Positions 22,697-34,673 of a DNA stretch of 64,000 bases are shown here, piece after piece; the stretch's first letter is position 1; every line of letters begins with the position of its first letter. Source of the stretch: Gigaspora rosea. Its lineage: Eukaryota; Glomeromycota; Glomeromycetes; Diversisporales; Gigasporaceae. The stretch spans positions 122,316-186,315 of the forward strand of contig QKWP01000064.1 of NCBI GenBank assembly GCA_003550325.1, given 5' to 3'. Below the pieces are notes generated by a model, which was given only the letters and a program-made list of their open reading frames with translations, was not told the origin of the DNA and did not search any database. The position numbers and the translations under genes are program-made.

Positions 22697-23834
22697 TAGT
22701 TAGCAAGGTAGTTAGCAAGATAGTCAGATCCGATTACTGTATTCATTGGATTTAATCGGATATCCAATTTGGTGTATCTGAATTAGGATGCTTTGAACAA
22801 AATCACCAAATTTTACAATTACAGTATTTTTTGATAAAACATTTTGGTCTGTAATATTCAAAAAATTACTGCTTCCCATTTTTGTGCCAGTGCGGCCCTT
22901 TGCTCTCATGATTACAGTATTAAATAATATTTTTTTAGCAGAATTAAAATGATTAAAAGCTAACCACTTTAGAATCTAGCAATTGTTTAACTTCTAATGA
23001 GTTATAAAAAGAACAATAGGGTTCAAGAAAGACTAGCAGCAGAAAGCTTATCCAATTTTACCCCGTTTTTTAGAATCTAGACTCGTTAATTAGCAATCTA
23101 AAAAAACTTTAATATGATAGGCACAAAAACTAGAAAAAATTAGTAATAAACTTCTCCCTTTCCAAAAAGACTAACACTTACTCATACTCGGTCACACAGT
23201 TCTTCAACTTCTAAACGTTCTTCTTACGTAATTGAGGATGATCGAATAATTTTTTCTGGTTCTCCTCACTTAACTCATCAACAATTTCATAAGAAGTAAT
23301 CGTAATGATAGAAAGCCAACCAAATTTGATTTTCACAGATTAGCTCTGACGAAACAAAAAGAAAAAAGTGAAAAATGCTGAAAATACAAAAAACAAGGGT
23401 CTAAACCTGTCTAGGAGCATGTCGGGATGGCAATTTTATTTATAAAACAAGCCCTAACTCTAACCATAAATAACCTTTACCTAAATAATCAAAAACATAT
23501 AAACGCCCATTATCTTGAAATAGCATAAGCATGGCATGTTAATTCGAATATTGGATATTCATTGAATATCTGAACAATTATTTAATGGATCAGGCCTCCA
23601 AGCATCGCATGATAATGCTGATCTTAACTATATTGGATAAAAGTAGGTGTATAGACTTGTATGATTTGGGTTTTTTCATTGTTCAAACAATAAAAAATCC
23701 CGGTAATCGAATAAGTCTGGACACTCTAGATAAAGATTCAAAAGAAAATCGAGTCCTATTGTAAGCGATTCAAGCTTTAAAAACAGCCTACTGCTATTTC
23801 TTTGCTATAAGTATAATTCGGGTTTAGCATACCT

Positions 23835-23876
23835 GTATCATCCTGAAATAACACCTGGGAGCGTTATTTCAGGATG
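23835..23876. repeat. Perfect 16-bp stem hairpin
   Basis: ATCATCCTGAAATAAC, a 10-base loop ACCTGGGAGC, then the exact inverse. Probably a small MITE remnant; the GAAATAAC end resembles the arms of 22582-22696. Confidence 0.75.
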
Positions 23877-24088
23877 ATATGGAAAGATAATATACCTGCA
23901 CCTCTAATGCATGCACTTAACAATAGGATAACAAATAACAATCCATATTGTATTCCTAAATAAATATAAGTTGTATACGATAAGTAAATTCTGAAATAAA
24001 TACTATAACACCACCATCTAAGTGTCTTCTAAAAAATAAAACAAAATTATATCGTACCGTTTTTTAAATTCCAAGAATTACTTGCATA

Positions 24089-26320
24089 ATGCCTCCTAAA
24101 TCGATACCTAAGAAAACATGTAGTCGCATTAGCGACAAACAAAAAAAAGAAATTTGTGAATTTGCTAAAATGAATCCATCCTATAAACAACATCAAATGG
24201 CTAATGAGTTTAATCAACGTTATCCTGATTTGAAAATGGATAGATCAACCGTTTCAAAAATTCTAAAAAAAACTGACAAGTATCAACAAATTGAAGATAA
24301 TTTACAAGCTAAAAAACGTTTCACCATCGTTCTGTGAAGTATCTGATGCTAGAACTCGCCATGAATATGTAGGTAGAACGGGTTACGACTGAAGGATTAA
24401 TTTTATCCGAATCATTAATAAAAGAAAAAGCCCAACAATTTGCACAAGCACTTGATATGCCCGAAGAGTCCCTTACATTTTCGAATGGGTGGATCTCTAG
24501 GTTTAAAAGGCGTAATGGATTAAGGCAAGTTACAATTCATGGTGAGGCAGGAAGCGCACCCTTGGAAACCTTACCTGCAGAACGTGTCAAACTACAAGAG
24601 CTTCTCTCCCCCTACGACCCAGAAGATATCTATAATGCCGATGAAACGGGTTTATTTTATCGATTGCTCCCTAATCAAACACTTTCTAAAAAAAAAAGTT
24701 AACTGGAGTAAAGATGATAAAATACAATAAAATAAAAAAAATAAAAATAAAAAATAAAAATAATTTTTTTTTTTTTTTTAGGACAAAACCAGGGTAACTG
24801 TATTGCTTTGCTCTAACTCAACGGGCTCCGATAAGTTACGTCCGCTGGTTATTAGTACCTCTAAAAAGCCACGATCTTTTAATGGGATAAATAGATCGCA
24901 ACTACCAGTAATCTATAAAAATAACAAAAAAGCATGGATGAGAACCGACATCTGGGAAAAATAGTTAAAATTTATTGACGAGGGATTCCGCATTCAAGGT
25001 AGACAAGTTTTGCTTCTTGTTGACAATGCATCCTCTCACACGGCCCCAGAAACAAGTAATTCAACTGAAGTCCAAGATGCCGAGGAATCTGTATTGGAAG
25101 ATGACTCTGACGAAGAAATTGAAGTTCGGGAACAACCCGGGGGAAGTTCGCGAGGAAGGTCGCGAGGAAGAACTCGAGGAAGACGACCTTAAGGAGAAAC
25201 CCAGAGATCTAATCCTGCGAATTCTGGCTGATCCAGGCGAATTTCAGACAAACTTCACCTCACGAATACTACTGTACATTTTCTCCCACCACTTACAACA
25301 GCTCACCTTCAACCCATGGACGCTGGTATCATTAAAAGCTTCAAGTCAAAATATAAAAACATGTATTGTCGTTATTTGCTTGATCAATTTGAAGAAAATA
25401 GAGAACAAAGGTAAGAGTTACACTAGTAAAATGTATTATGTAAATGGTATAATCTCTTTAAACTAGAGCTATGACCCAGTTTGGGTGACCCATAAGGGTC
25501 ACCCGACCCAAAGAATTCGAATAAGCAAAACTCCCAATTTGTTTATAAATATCGATATATGATCTGTTCCGGTTTAAACAGATCGTGGGTCAAATTCCCG
25601 TACAACTTGTATAATCCGGGTTATGACCCAGTCAGTATTATTTGACCGAGCCAAAGCTCTAACTCAAACTGCCATTAGAATCATGCCATTTAACATGGTG
25701 AATTGTTTAAATTTTACTAGTATTAGTACTAATGATTTTATAAATATAGAAAACTTACCATAAGAGAAGCCATCGATTTTATCTCCGATGCTTGGGATGA
25801 AGTCAGTGAAACTACGATTAGGAATTGCTGAAAGACTACCAGGATTATGCCAGAAACGAATGAACCAGAAGAAAGTAAATCGGATGACAAACCTGAATAT
25901 GAAACACCAGAGATCAATAATGCTGCCATGCTAGTTAGCGATCTTTTGTATAAAACCAACCCGGTGACCCAAGAATTAAAAAGTAATATTAATGAATATA
26001 TCTATATGATTGACCAGCCAGCCGTGACCGAAGACATATTAACAGATGATGGTATTATTGAAGTGGTGATGGATGAATTTGGTGAAGATAATGATGATGA
26101 CAATGACAACGACGAGTCACCACTATCTCCAGTAACCATGGCTGAGGCCATCAAAGCATTGGAAAAGGTCATAAGATACCAGAAAAGCCTTGATCTTGGA
26201 ATTGGGTTTGATGAGTATGAATTAGTTACATTGAGAAAAAGACTCAAAGAATGGAAATCTAAAAAAGAAAAAAATAAAAAACAGTCTTCCCTCTTATCTT
26301 TTTTGGAGGTACTAGCACCG
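24089..26320 (+). pseudogene. pogo/Tigger-type transposase, broken
   Basis: A CENP-B/Tc5-like transposase relic. The N-terminal psq/HTH domain starts MPPKSIPKKTCSRISDKQKK (24089-24330). The second HTH (CENPB-type) is at 24430-24560 (FSNGWISRFKRRNGLR). The DDD catalytic core follows: NADETGLFY at about 24637, LLLVDNASSH at about 25010, and LQPMDAGIIKSF at about 25310. An AT-rich stretch at 24715-24781 and a GT-AG intron at 25411-25764 (holding a MITE) split it; the splice restores ENREQ-REAIDFISDAW. The C-terminal AIKALEKVIRYQKSLDLG matches the pogo tail. Frameshifts near 24325 and 25200, and TGA where the family has TGG near 25828, show it is dead. Between the second and third Asp is an unusual acidic and RG-rich insert. 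Confidence 0.88.
25464..25661. mobile_element. hAT-like MITE inside the transposase intron
   Basis: 198 bp with ends TAGAGCTATGACCCAG and GAGCCAAAGCTCTA (first seven bases inverted) and internal GGGTCA/TGACCC repeats. The flanks CTTTAAAC and ACTCAAAC match at five of eight positions, so the duplication, if real, has decayed. It sits wholly within the intron of the pogo relic. Confidence 0.55.
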
Positions 26321-28908
26321 CTTCCTAAATTTTACTTATTTGTTTTAGTTAGAATATTGAAAAAATATAGAATCGAAATAAAGAAAAGGCTTTTAAAAAT
26401 CTTTTTTTTTCATTTTCTTAAAAAAAAATGCCGATTATCGAGATTATCATAGATCTAAAGATTGTGTTCTTATTGCGCAGTAGAGCCTTGAATTGCTATA
26501 GCTGCGACTAATAGAAGAGAATTTAGTACGCATAAAAGGAAACTTAAATAAAAGAAATCAACTTTTACTTATCTAAGATCATGTTCTTGAATGACTTAAA
26601 TAGGCTGTTCTTATTTTTTTTTAAAGTTATTTAAAAAAAATTTTTTTTGATTAATAAAATTAATAAGATACGTACGTACAGTACGTAGTGCAATGTAAAC
26701 TAGTAGCACATTGAAAATAAATTTTCTAAATTTATTGATCTCAATAAACGAAGGTCTAGAACTTATTTTTAATTAGTTCTATAAAGTGTGAGTTTTTTAA
26801 CCATACGTACAGATGAATTATAGAGTTGCCGATAAAATTTCATCGACTCAGCAGTCGAAAAATTTTGATTGACTAGGACGAAATACGAATTTTAAATTTA
26901 AGCAACTCTATAAAAATGTTAGTAGAAATATGAATCATATCCGCAGATTTCTGGAATTGGTAATTATTTTGACGCATCCCAAAAATGATCACAGGGAGCG
27001 TCAACTAATTTGACACTCATAATTAACCAATCAAATCAATCAACCTAAACTAAACGCTGCACGCTATGTAGTACTATAGTATATTTTTTATATAAATTTT
27101 AGCACATTGCAAGACCGTGAATCTGAATGTTGAGAGAAAAATAATTAGGTGTGTTTCCAAGAACAACACTGACTTCATATAAACTCTCCTATAGGAAAGG
27201 TACTTGCAGATGCACTTCACAAGGACACCCACTATTTCACGGTAATAATCTTGGATCAAAAGACTGATTTCTTCAAATCTTCCAGTAATAACTTTGGCTT
27301 AGAAGAGACTATTTCCGGTAATAACCTTGGAACAAAAAAAAAGGTGGGTGCAATTTACAAGAATACTATCTGTTTTCTTTTGGATTTTCCCAGTAGCAAT
27401 CTTGGTTCAGAAGGAGTTCAGATGCACTTTGCAAGAATACCACAGACTATCTGGTAATAGCCTTGGATCAGAAGGTGGAAATGTATTTTGCCGCGCTGAT
27501 TTTTTTGAACCTTCCGAGTAGTAACTTTGGTTCAGAAAGTAGTAAGCATTTTTAAATGAACTTTGCAAGAACGCCTATATTGAATTCCCAAATAATAACT
27601 TTGTATCAGGAGGAAAATAACTAGCATATGCACTTGCAAGAGCACAGTCTTTTCGGTAATATCCTTGGATCAGAAGGTAAAAAAATATCCAAATACATTT
27701 TACAAAACACCACGCTGATTTCTTTGAACCTTTCGGATACTAAGAATACTACACTGAATTCGGTAATAATTTTGGGTCAGGAGGCAATATGTAATACGTA
27801 GTTAAAAGCATGAAAATGAAATTTTTATTTGTCAACATTAATTACTTTCGACGTCTGATTCAAATAAAATAAGTGACGTATTTATTTCAAAAGAAGCGAC
27901 TACAAATTTTATTTTTTTAAAGCGTATACTTATTTACATAATCGTTTACCAGTGAATGTTTATCAAAAAAACCAATTTTCTTCGGTTACGCCTATTTAAT
28001 TTTATTCAGGATTTTAAAACAGAAAACAGTACTAACAAAGACCTAATAAAAAAACTAAATACTACTTAATTAACAACACCAACTACGATCTAAAGCACCA
28101 CGACAATCTAATTACTACACTACGGTACTAACTACAACTAATTGAAAATACTAGAAACGACCTCTTATAACTTAACGATTTGAACTCCAACGATGACCCT
28201 TTAATGGCAACCTTAATCAATTTCTCTAACAGTGACCTAAATCAAATAAAATAAAAACATAAATAAATAAAAAAAACAACGCTTCTTAAATAAGATCATG
28301 TAAAACCGCTTTTAGAACAAAATTATTAAATGCCAACACCAACATGTACCATAAAAGATTGTATACGAGATCACTCTTGATAATGAATCAGGCCCATGTA
28401 CGAGCCACAGACTATTAAAATAAATGTGTACTTATCTTGCCAATAATATAACCATTTTGCTGTATATTATACACTGGATTCATTATAGATTTTAAGATCA
28501 GTAAAAATATAAGATCCGGATCTTGTATACAATCTTTTGTAGTACTTATTTTTTTACATTACTCTTACTTAAAGAATTTCTTAGAAAGGTGTGATTGGTT
28601 TTGAGGTCGGGCGATTGGTTTGACGTATATTAAAACTATTGTTTTATAAAAAATTAATTTGTTTTTTTTGTAATTTTTGGGGTACAAAATGATCAGCTGA
28701 TAATCAGCTGATACTAAATCGAGGGTACTAAAAAAAGGTCCAATTCCAAAAATCCGCGGATATGTTTTAAATTTTTGCCAACCAAAGCGTAGTCGGCTTA
28801 GTCGGAAAAATTTTAAAAGCAAGAACTTATAAAATTGGCTAGCTGATTTTAGAAAAAATCGACCGACTATGTCGAAGAATTAGCTTAGCTGATCACTATT
28901 TCATACTA
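26321..28908. other. Intergenic, AT-rich, with a minisatellite
   Basis: Holds a short inverted repeat (TAGAGTTGC...GCAACTCTA, 26821-26912, flanked by TA) and the repeat array at 27240-27790. The rest (27800-28900) has no recognisable gene. Confidence 0.4.
27240..27790 (+). repeat. Degenerate minisatellite, GTAATAACCTTGGATCAGAAGG
   Basis: About nine copies of a core of the form (A/G)GTAATAAC(C/T)TTGG(A/T)TCA / GAAGG, spaced 40-90 bp, many followed by TGCACTTTGCAAGAA.ACC. Copies begin near 27242, 27283, 27320, 27392, 27453, 27520, 27590, 27655 and 27760. Reading frames through it spell SNNLG-like repeats, but stops break them. Confidence 0.7.
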
Positions 28909-28916
28909 CCTAGGGG

Positions 28917-29725
28917 CAGTGTTGTCACTTGGACGTTTTTTGGACATTTTGGACATTTTTTCAAATTAAAATTACTTAAAATTTTATTAAGATAATCTAT
29001 TTTAATTTTTTCACCAATGAGTCCAGCATCTAAAAAAATATATAATTATATATTTTTTTAAGGAATTGCTATTCGCACATGGATTTTTGCTATTCGCACC
29101 ATGGTTACACAAAATTTTCTATTTATAGAATTATGCACTTGTGTTATACAAAGGCTCAGTGCATTGTTTTTGCAAAAATAATTTTTGGTTACACACTGCT
29201 AATGTCATGTAACATTACACAAGTCTAATTTTGGTAACCTAACCTGGGTCTGCCAGCATTAAGCTTAATGCTAGTGGGCACTATCATGATAATGCCCCGG
29301 TGGTGTTAGACATAATTCCGGCTCATCCTAACCCTAACAATTAGTTTTTAGTGTTCCTAGATTTAGGGTCTAACCCCGCTAGGGGCATTATCATATAGTG
29401 CCCACCAGCATTAAGCTTAATGCTGGCCGACCCAGGTTTAGGTTACCAAAATTAGACTTGCGTAATATTACATAACATTAGCAGCGTGTAACCAAAATTA
29501 TTTTTGCAAAAACAATGCACTGAGCCTTTGTATAACATAAGTGCATATATTATTTTGAATTCTAAAAATAGAAATTCTTGCGTAACCATGGTGTGAATAG
29601 CAATTCCCTTTTTTTTAAATTACTTTATTGATTAGTTAAGCATGGGACATAGACTTGAATGATTTTGGACAATCTTGGACATTGGACAAAAAACATAGTA
29701 TGGACACGTTCAAGTGACAACACTG
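28917..29725. mobile_element. hAT element, CAGTGTTGTCACTTG ends, TSD CCTAGGGG
   Basis: Ends CAGTGTTGTCACTTGGACG and its inverse CGTTCAAGTGACAACACTG, with perfect 8-bp flanks CCTAGGGG (28909-28916, 29726-29733). TTGGACATT motifs recur near both ends. It shares its terminus with the MITE at 16916-17057. Most of its interior is a nested fold-back. Confidence 0.94.
29062..29607. mobile_element. Long fold-back element, about 245-bp arms
   Basis: GGAATTGCTATTCGCAC... pairs with ...GTGTGAATAGCAATTCC, and similarity continues through both arms (CAGCATTAAGCTTAATGCTG occurs in each arm as a secondary palindrome). The central loop is about 60 bp. No coding region. It is nested in the hAT at 28917. Confidence 0.9.
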
Positions 29726-29733
29726 CCTAGGGG

Positions 29734-31852
29734 TTAGTAAAATTATGGGGGCAACTCAAATATTACACAAGTTTAATTGAATACAAAAATTGTTATTTTA
29801 TATGAAAATCATATAAATTCATATATATCGTGTTCGACTAGTCAAAGTTTTAATGATTAATTTTTTAAAAATAACATATCTATTGGAATATCTTTTTTTT
29901 TTTGAAACTCAAAATAGACAAAGGTTAGTAATTAATCATAAAGAAATTTTATAGTTGTTTTTTTATCATTAAAAAAACTGAATCATATCTAGAAGTTAAA
30001 GTAGGTTGAACAATAAGTACCAATTTTTTCATTTTATGTTCACTTTTTTTTTTCAAAATAAAAACTGATCTATTTTTTCTTTTTTGCAAGTTTTCTTTCT
30101 TTATTGGAATAGCCGGAACGTAAAATGGGTGCTTGAAGGTTCGGATCTGGGTAATCGTTGTGAGAAACTGTGAAACGGGTATAAATAGCAAATGCCAGTT
30201 CTATTTGTGTCTTGCGTTTGAGTTTCTTACTTTTTTTTTTTTTTAAACACAAAAAGCTAACAATTTTTTCTCTTTGAAGATTGTGCTTAAAAAATGTGTG
30301 TTTGATGATTTGGACCCGGGCGATCTGGAGAGAAACTAGAAACTGGACAAAATGATAAGTATCTATTTTTTCTCTTTTTTATGTATTCTTTTTTTTTCGA
30401 AAATAAGAACCAACATTCCTTTTTTTTTTGTAGTCCTTGCTTTGTTGGACGGTTAGGACGTTAAATGAGCACCTGAAGATTTAGATTGCTGTGATCTTTG
30501 TAGTTATTTGTTTTGCTGAAATACAGGCTTAATAACGGCACTTTTTTGTGATAATGTCGTTAATATAGTTACTGGTATTTCTCTTGTAGGGTAGAATATT
30601 TATGGGACAGTGGGCCTGAAACTGGATATTAAGTTTCGATTCTTTGTTTAATTTTATTTAATTTTCTTGTACTAAATTTCTTCTCTTTAGATCTTTTCAA
30701 TGTAGGTGACGATAAAAATTCTTGAAACAACAAGAAGGGTTTTGGATTTTGGACTTCACGAGTATATAAATATGATCATAAGGGAACTAAGAACGTTAGC
30801 TTATGAAAATATAGTACAAATTTGTGTGAGACCTTACTTATGTTTAATATATAGTAGTGCCCAGCAACATGACGACGATTTTATTAATTACTGAATTAGT
30901 TTTTTATATATTTGTATTTTTTTATATTGTATTTTTTTTTTTATTATTAAAATAAAGATTCACATAATATACAATATAAAGCTCTCAACTAATATCGACT
31001 AATAATAAACAGATCATAATGGCTACATTATAATCTTATCACGACACATTGTTCCCTTCAAATGCCCATTTTGCAAAGCTATAAAAAAATAAGAATTGGA
31101 GCTGTTTAACCACATAAAAATTGTTCTATAGCTTCAGGCTGAGTCACCAAAGTTATCCGAATATTGGCTGAACTAAACGTTAACACACTTAGATGGTCAA
31201 ACAATTAGAAAAACTTGAACGGTTCCAATCTCTACAAATAAATAAAAGGTTAGTTCCTATTTGAAATTGATATAAAACTTATAACTAATCCTGGTTTTAC
31301 AGTTTCTCAGATTCGAATTCAAATACCCACGTTCCAACCGAATATAGAATGAAGAAAAGAAAGAAATTAAACCCAGACAAGAGAACAAAAGCTGGTACTT
31401 ATCTTCTAGCTTTATAGTGTTTCGTTTCGACTATTTCTTTAGACGCCCATTTCACGATCCAACCATTTCACGAAGCAAAGACCTATGAAAAAGAAAATAT
31501 TAGTTCTATTTAGATGATAAACCCAAACGTCAATTTGCAACAAACATACAAGTGCGTAGAATAAGTATAGTTCACTAAAGATATATATAAATTAATATAA
31601 TTAAAGTTAATGTTTGATGATTTTAACCAGAATAATATTTAGTTTTCACGAACACCAATATGTGTCTAATTATTATATAAATCTACTAGGCGACAGAAAT
31701 GGAATATTGCAATAACCTGTCTTGAATCAGCAATTAATCAATATAGCTGAAGTTTCTTTGATATAGTGTCGTGGGCATTTTTAATATACATTTATACATT
31801 GTTATACAAAGTAAATCTGAATCATTTTTATTGGCTATATATTATAATAAGT
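29734..31852. other. Intergenic, AT-rich, with a degenerate repeat
   Basis: 29734-29755 (GTAAAATTATGGGGGCAAC) matches, in inverse, the start of the MITE at 31853. Around 29950-30560 three blocks share ATAAGTA(C/T)C.ATTTTTTC, T-runs, and GGAACGT/GGACGTTAAATG.GCAC.TGAAG. No gene is supported, including a 62-codon frame at 30706. Confidence 0.4.
29950..30560. repeat. Degenerate tandem repeat, about 180-bp period
   Basis: Three diverged units containing a T-rich tract, then TTGGA.(A/G)GT.(A/G)GGACGTAAAATG, then a (G/A)CTTGAAG.TT.GGAT block and GAGAAACT. Aligned by eye only; the boundaries are approximate. Confidence 0.4.
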
Positions 31853-32112
31853 TGTCCCCCCGTAATTTTACTAACCCCTAGGTACTACTGTAACATGATT
31901 TTTTGTTAGATTCGTAAACCCATAATTTAGGTGACTTTAGCAGGGTAATTTTATTATAGGCATTATATAGATGGTTAGCAAAAAATTGTAATAGTGACTA
32001 TAAAGCAATTGTGCCTATATAGAGGTATAATTAATATAAAAAGAGTTGGTAAAAAAAAAGTGACTATATTGACTTTGTGACTATAGAGGAGGTGACTATA
32101 AAGGAGGACAAC
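31853..32112. mobile_element. mariner-type MITE, AGTTGTCC ends
   Basis: About 260 bp between TA sites: left AGTTGTCCCCCCGTAATTTT, right GACTATAAAGGAGGACAACTG followed by TA. Repeats of GTGACTATA lie near the right end. The left end matches sequence beside the hAT at 28917-29725, so this family has at least two copies here. Confidence 0.6.
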
Positions 32113-32578
32113 TGTATTGAGCAAAAATTATCAAATAATAATAATTTGGCAAATGAGCACATGCTGCAAAATAGCATATATAGCTAATTATTTGTTAAAT
32201 TACTATATTCAACAATTTTTTAATAATAGTGTTATCTGGCAATTTATAATCATGATTGGTAAAGAGTCACTTGCTGAGTTTTAATTTAAATAAACATTAT
32301 TATATTGTAAGGAGAATTCTAGAAATTAGCTAATTTCTGGAGAGTAGGAGGTCAACTGAAGTATTAGATATATTTTCAGCCAAAAATTCATAACTTTGGC
32401 CAAAGTTACAAAATTATTTTTGACCAAAATTATAAATTTATTAATATGGGCTAGTGCATAAAGATATGTACCTCAAATAGCTCTGATTAAAATATTTTTT
32501 GCACAAATTAATTTTTAATTTTTTTAATTTAATATACTTATTAGGTTCCCGGATTGATAAAAATAAAATTATTTTGAT

Positions 32579-33176
32579 TAGGGGCATGCCATTTATCACG
32601 TAATATTTTTTACTTAATAGCCACCCCCATCCATGTATGGTGTAATCACCCTAATCTCAATTCTGATTGGTTAAAATAATGACTAATATTTATAATATAT
32701 TATATTAATATATATAATATTAAATAACTCTTGATCTATTGGTCCGTTTTGGATGATTTTACTACTAAAATGTTCGTCTCAATGAGACGATTCTAACAAG
32801 CCCAAAATCATTAAAATCCAATTACAGGGTCATAAGATCGCTAAGGTTTTGCATTATAATATATATATATTTTAATATATATATATATATTATAATGCAA
32901 AACCTTAACGATCTTGTGACCCTGTGATTGGATTTTAATGATTTTGGGCTTATTAGAATCATCTCATTGTGACGAACATTTTGGTAGTAAAATCACCCAA
33001 AACGGACCGGTAGAAAAAAAGTTACTTAATATTAAATAATATATATATTATATATATATCAGATATTATATACTGTATATAATTTAATATATATTATATA
33101 TATGATATATAGACGTGATCACTGCCCTGACCAATGTATCCATGATATAAATCACGTGATAAATGGCACGCCTCTT
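32579..33176. mobile_element. MITE, TTTATCACGTAAT subterminal, holding a fold-back
   Basis: Inverted ends TAGGGGCATGCCATTTATCACG and CGTGATAAATGGCACGCCTCTTA (shown in part). Subterminal ATCCATG.(T)AT sequences also pair. A 166-bp relative without the central insert lies at 53379-53544. The extra length here comes from the palindrome at 32738-33010. Confidence 0.8.
32738..33010. mobile_element. Fold-back element, about 134-bp arms
   Basis: The left arm ATTGGTCCGTTTTGGATGAT... pairs with the right arm ...CCAAAACGGACCGGT. The arms contain a smaller palindrome GTCTCAATGAGAC. The centre is an AT-only run (ATATATATATTTTAATATAT). It shares its motif design (CGTCTC(A/G)ATGAGACG, GGTCC) with the fold-back at 54694-55218. 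Confidence 0.85.
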
Positions 33177-34245
33177 ATTTTATTGATAAAATAAAAAAAA
33201 TTTATTAATAGTGACTTTTTTTAAAAATATTTACTATATAATTTACTAATTATATACGTGTATAGTAAAAAAATCTGATTACTTCACTTTAAAGCTTGAT
33301 TTCTTAACAACCAGTGATTCAATTTTGCTCAAATTTTTATCATATCTTTATCATATGCACATTAATGCAGTTGTATGGTACAAACTCATAGAACTGCATA
33401 TTGGTTGCGAAATTATTTAAAATGTCTTTTTTTTTTAAAAAAAATAATTTTGTTTTTTTTCAAATACAGTGAATTGTACGTGCTTAATTATTAAAATAAA
33501 ACAATGTTAAAACAATAAAAATAATATAATAAGTTAGATTAAAACCTATTTTATTTGATACTAAAAATTTTTAATAATTAATTAAGAAAAAAAAATTTTT
33601 TCTTAGTGTCAAAATTATGAAATTTTTTGAGGTACATATCTTTTCGCACTGCGCTATAATATTTAATAATTATTGACTTAATTACTTATTAACAAAAACT
33701 TAAACACCAGCACCAAACCATAATGATGTAGTAGTAATTATTGGCACCTACAACAACACGACTACTGTAGTTAAAAATACAAGAAAAAAATTTTAAAAAT
33801 AAATATGATCTATGTGTGCACATTCTGATTGATCAGTGATATATAATCGCATTATGGGATACGAGATATATAAATAATTGTATAATAATCGAAATTATAG
33901 TTGTAACATATCAATATTACTCTATAATACAAAATTTACTTTATCTATTCAGATTTAGGACTACTTTATTCTCAAAGTAATCTCTACTATAACAGATATA
34001 TATACCAGTTTTGAATTTTTTGTATTAGAGGTAATTTCATAATTGGCAAAACCAATCCTTTTTTACAAATATTAATGGCATTCTTTATATTTTTCACTAT
34101 AGTAGTGCTCACTTTCTGCTATATTGGTTTTCTTCTAGGAAGTTCTTAATTCAAACATATCTTTATATGGACTTTGCTACCAGGTTTCATATCCAATTAT
34201 AGGCTTCAATTTTTTGGTTACAAAGTATTTATCTCTAGCTAGACT
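33177..34245. other. Intergenic, AT-rich
   Basis: No gene recognised. Short CACCAGCACC-type repeats occur near 33700, similar to those near 28090 and 52830. Confidence 0.4.
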
Positions 34246-34305
34246 TGAACTGTTAACATTGTTTTTGGGAGAACAGCAGAGGCTTAACAACTAAGCTATA
34301 GGACC
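34230..34305 (-). ncRNA. tRNA-derived SINE head (pol III promoter)
   Basis: On the minus strand, from 34305 downwards, the sequence starts GGTCCTATAGCTTAGTTG. It contains an A-box-like TAGCTTAGTTGTTAAG and, about 40 bases on, a B-box-like GTTCAAGTC. Spacing fits a tRNA-type internal promoter. The 3' acceptor half that would pair with GGTCCTA is missing, so it is a tRNA-derived SINE head or a decayed tRNA, not a working tRNA. The SINE body would extend to lower coordinates, but its end is unclear. Confidence 0.55.
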
Positions 34306-34309
34306 TGAA

Positions 34310-34424
34310 TAGGGTTGTTAATGGAGTACTCCAGACATTAATAAAATATATAGCCCACTTTTGGAGTGCTTCAGAGTGGGTTATATGTTTTATTATTAAT
34401 TGGAGTGCTCCATTAACAACCCTA
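34310..34424. mobile_element. hAT MITE, TSD GACCTGAA
   Basis: 115 bp, ends TAGGGTTGTTAATGGAGTAC and its inverse, perfect flanks GACCTGAA (34302-34309, 34425-34432). The interior pairs too (ATATAGCCCAC...GTGGG.TATAT). It inserted at the 5' boundary of the SINE-like head. Confidence 0.94.
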
Positions 34425-34673
34425 GACCTGAATATTAAAATTCCTTTATTTTACTTTCTACAAATTTTTTTTTTTTACAATATAATAATACTTTATAAAC
34501 CAAAAAAATTATAGCAATATCTCTACATGGTAATGAAAATATCTAACTTTGCAAGAAGACCTGTTTTTGGGGAAGTTAATTGCTAAGATTATAATATTAT
34601 ACTAACATTCTGCAATGGGATGAAATGTAAGTTGTTTACAATGAATATCTTTAACCAAACTAAATCAATATAT

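Larger units (their letters stand above)
21575..24088. other. Intergenic, AT-rich, with mariner-type MITEs
   Basis: Contains MITEs at 21751-21937 and 22582-22696, one isolated left end at 22308 (CAGTCGTCCCCTCTATAGTC after TA) and a hairpin at 23835-23876. The stretch 22940-23830 shows no recognisable feature. Confidence 0.4.

Noticed and set aside
27240-27790. CRISPR-like array
   Set aside because: Repeats are degenerate, spacing is irregular, and the setting is a eukaryotic genome.
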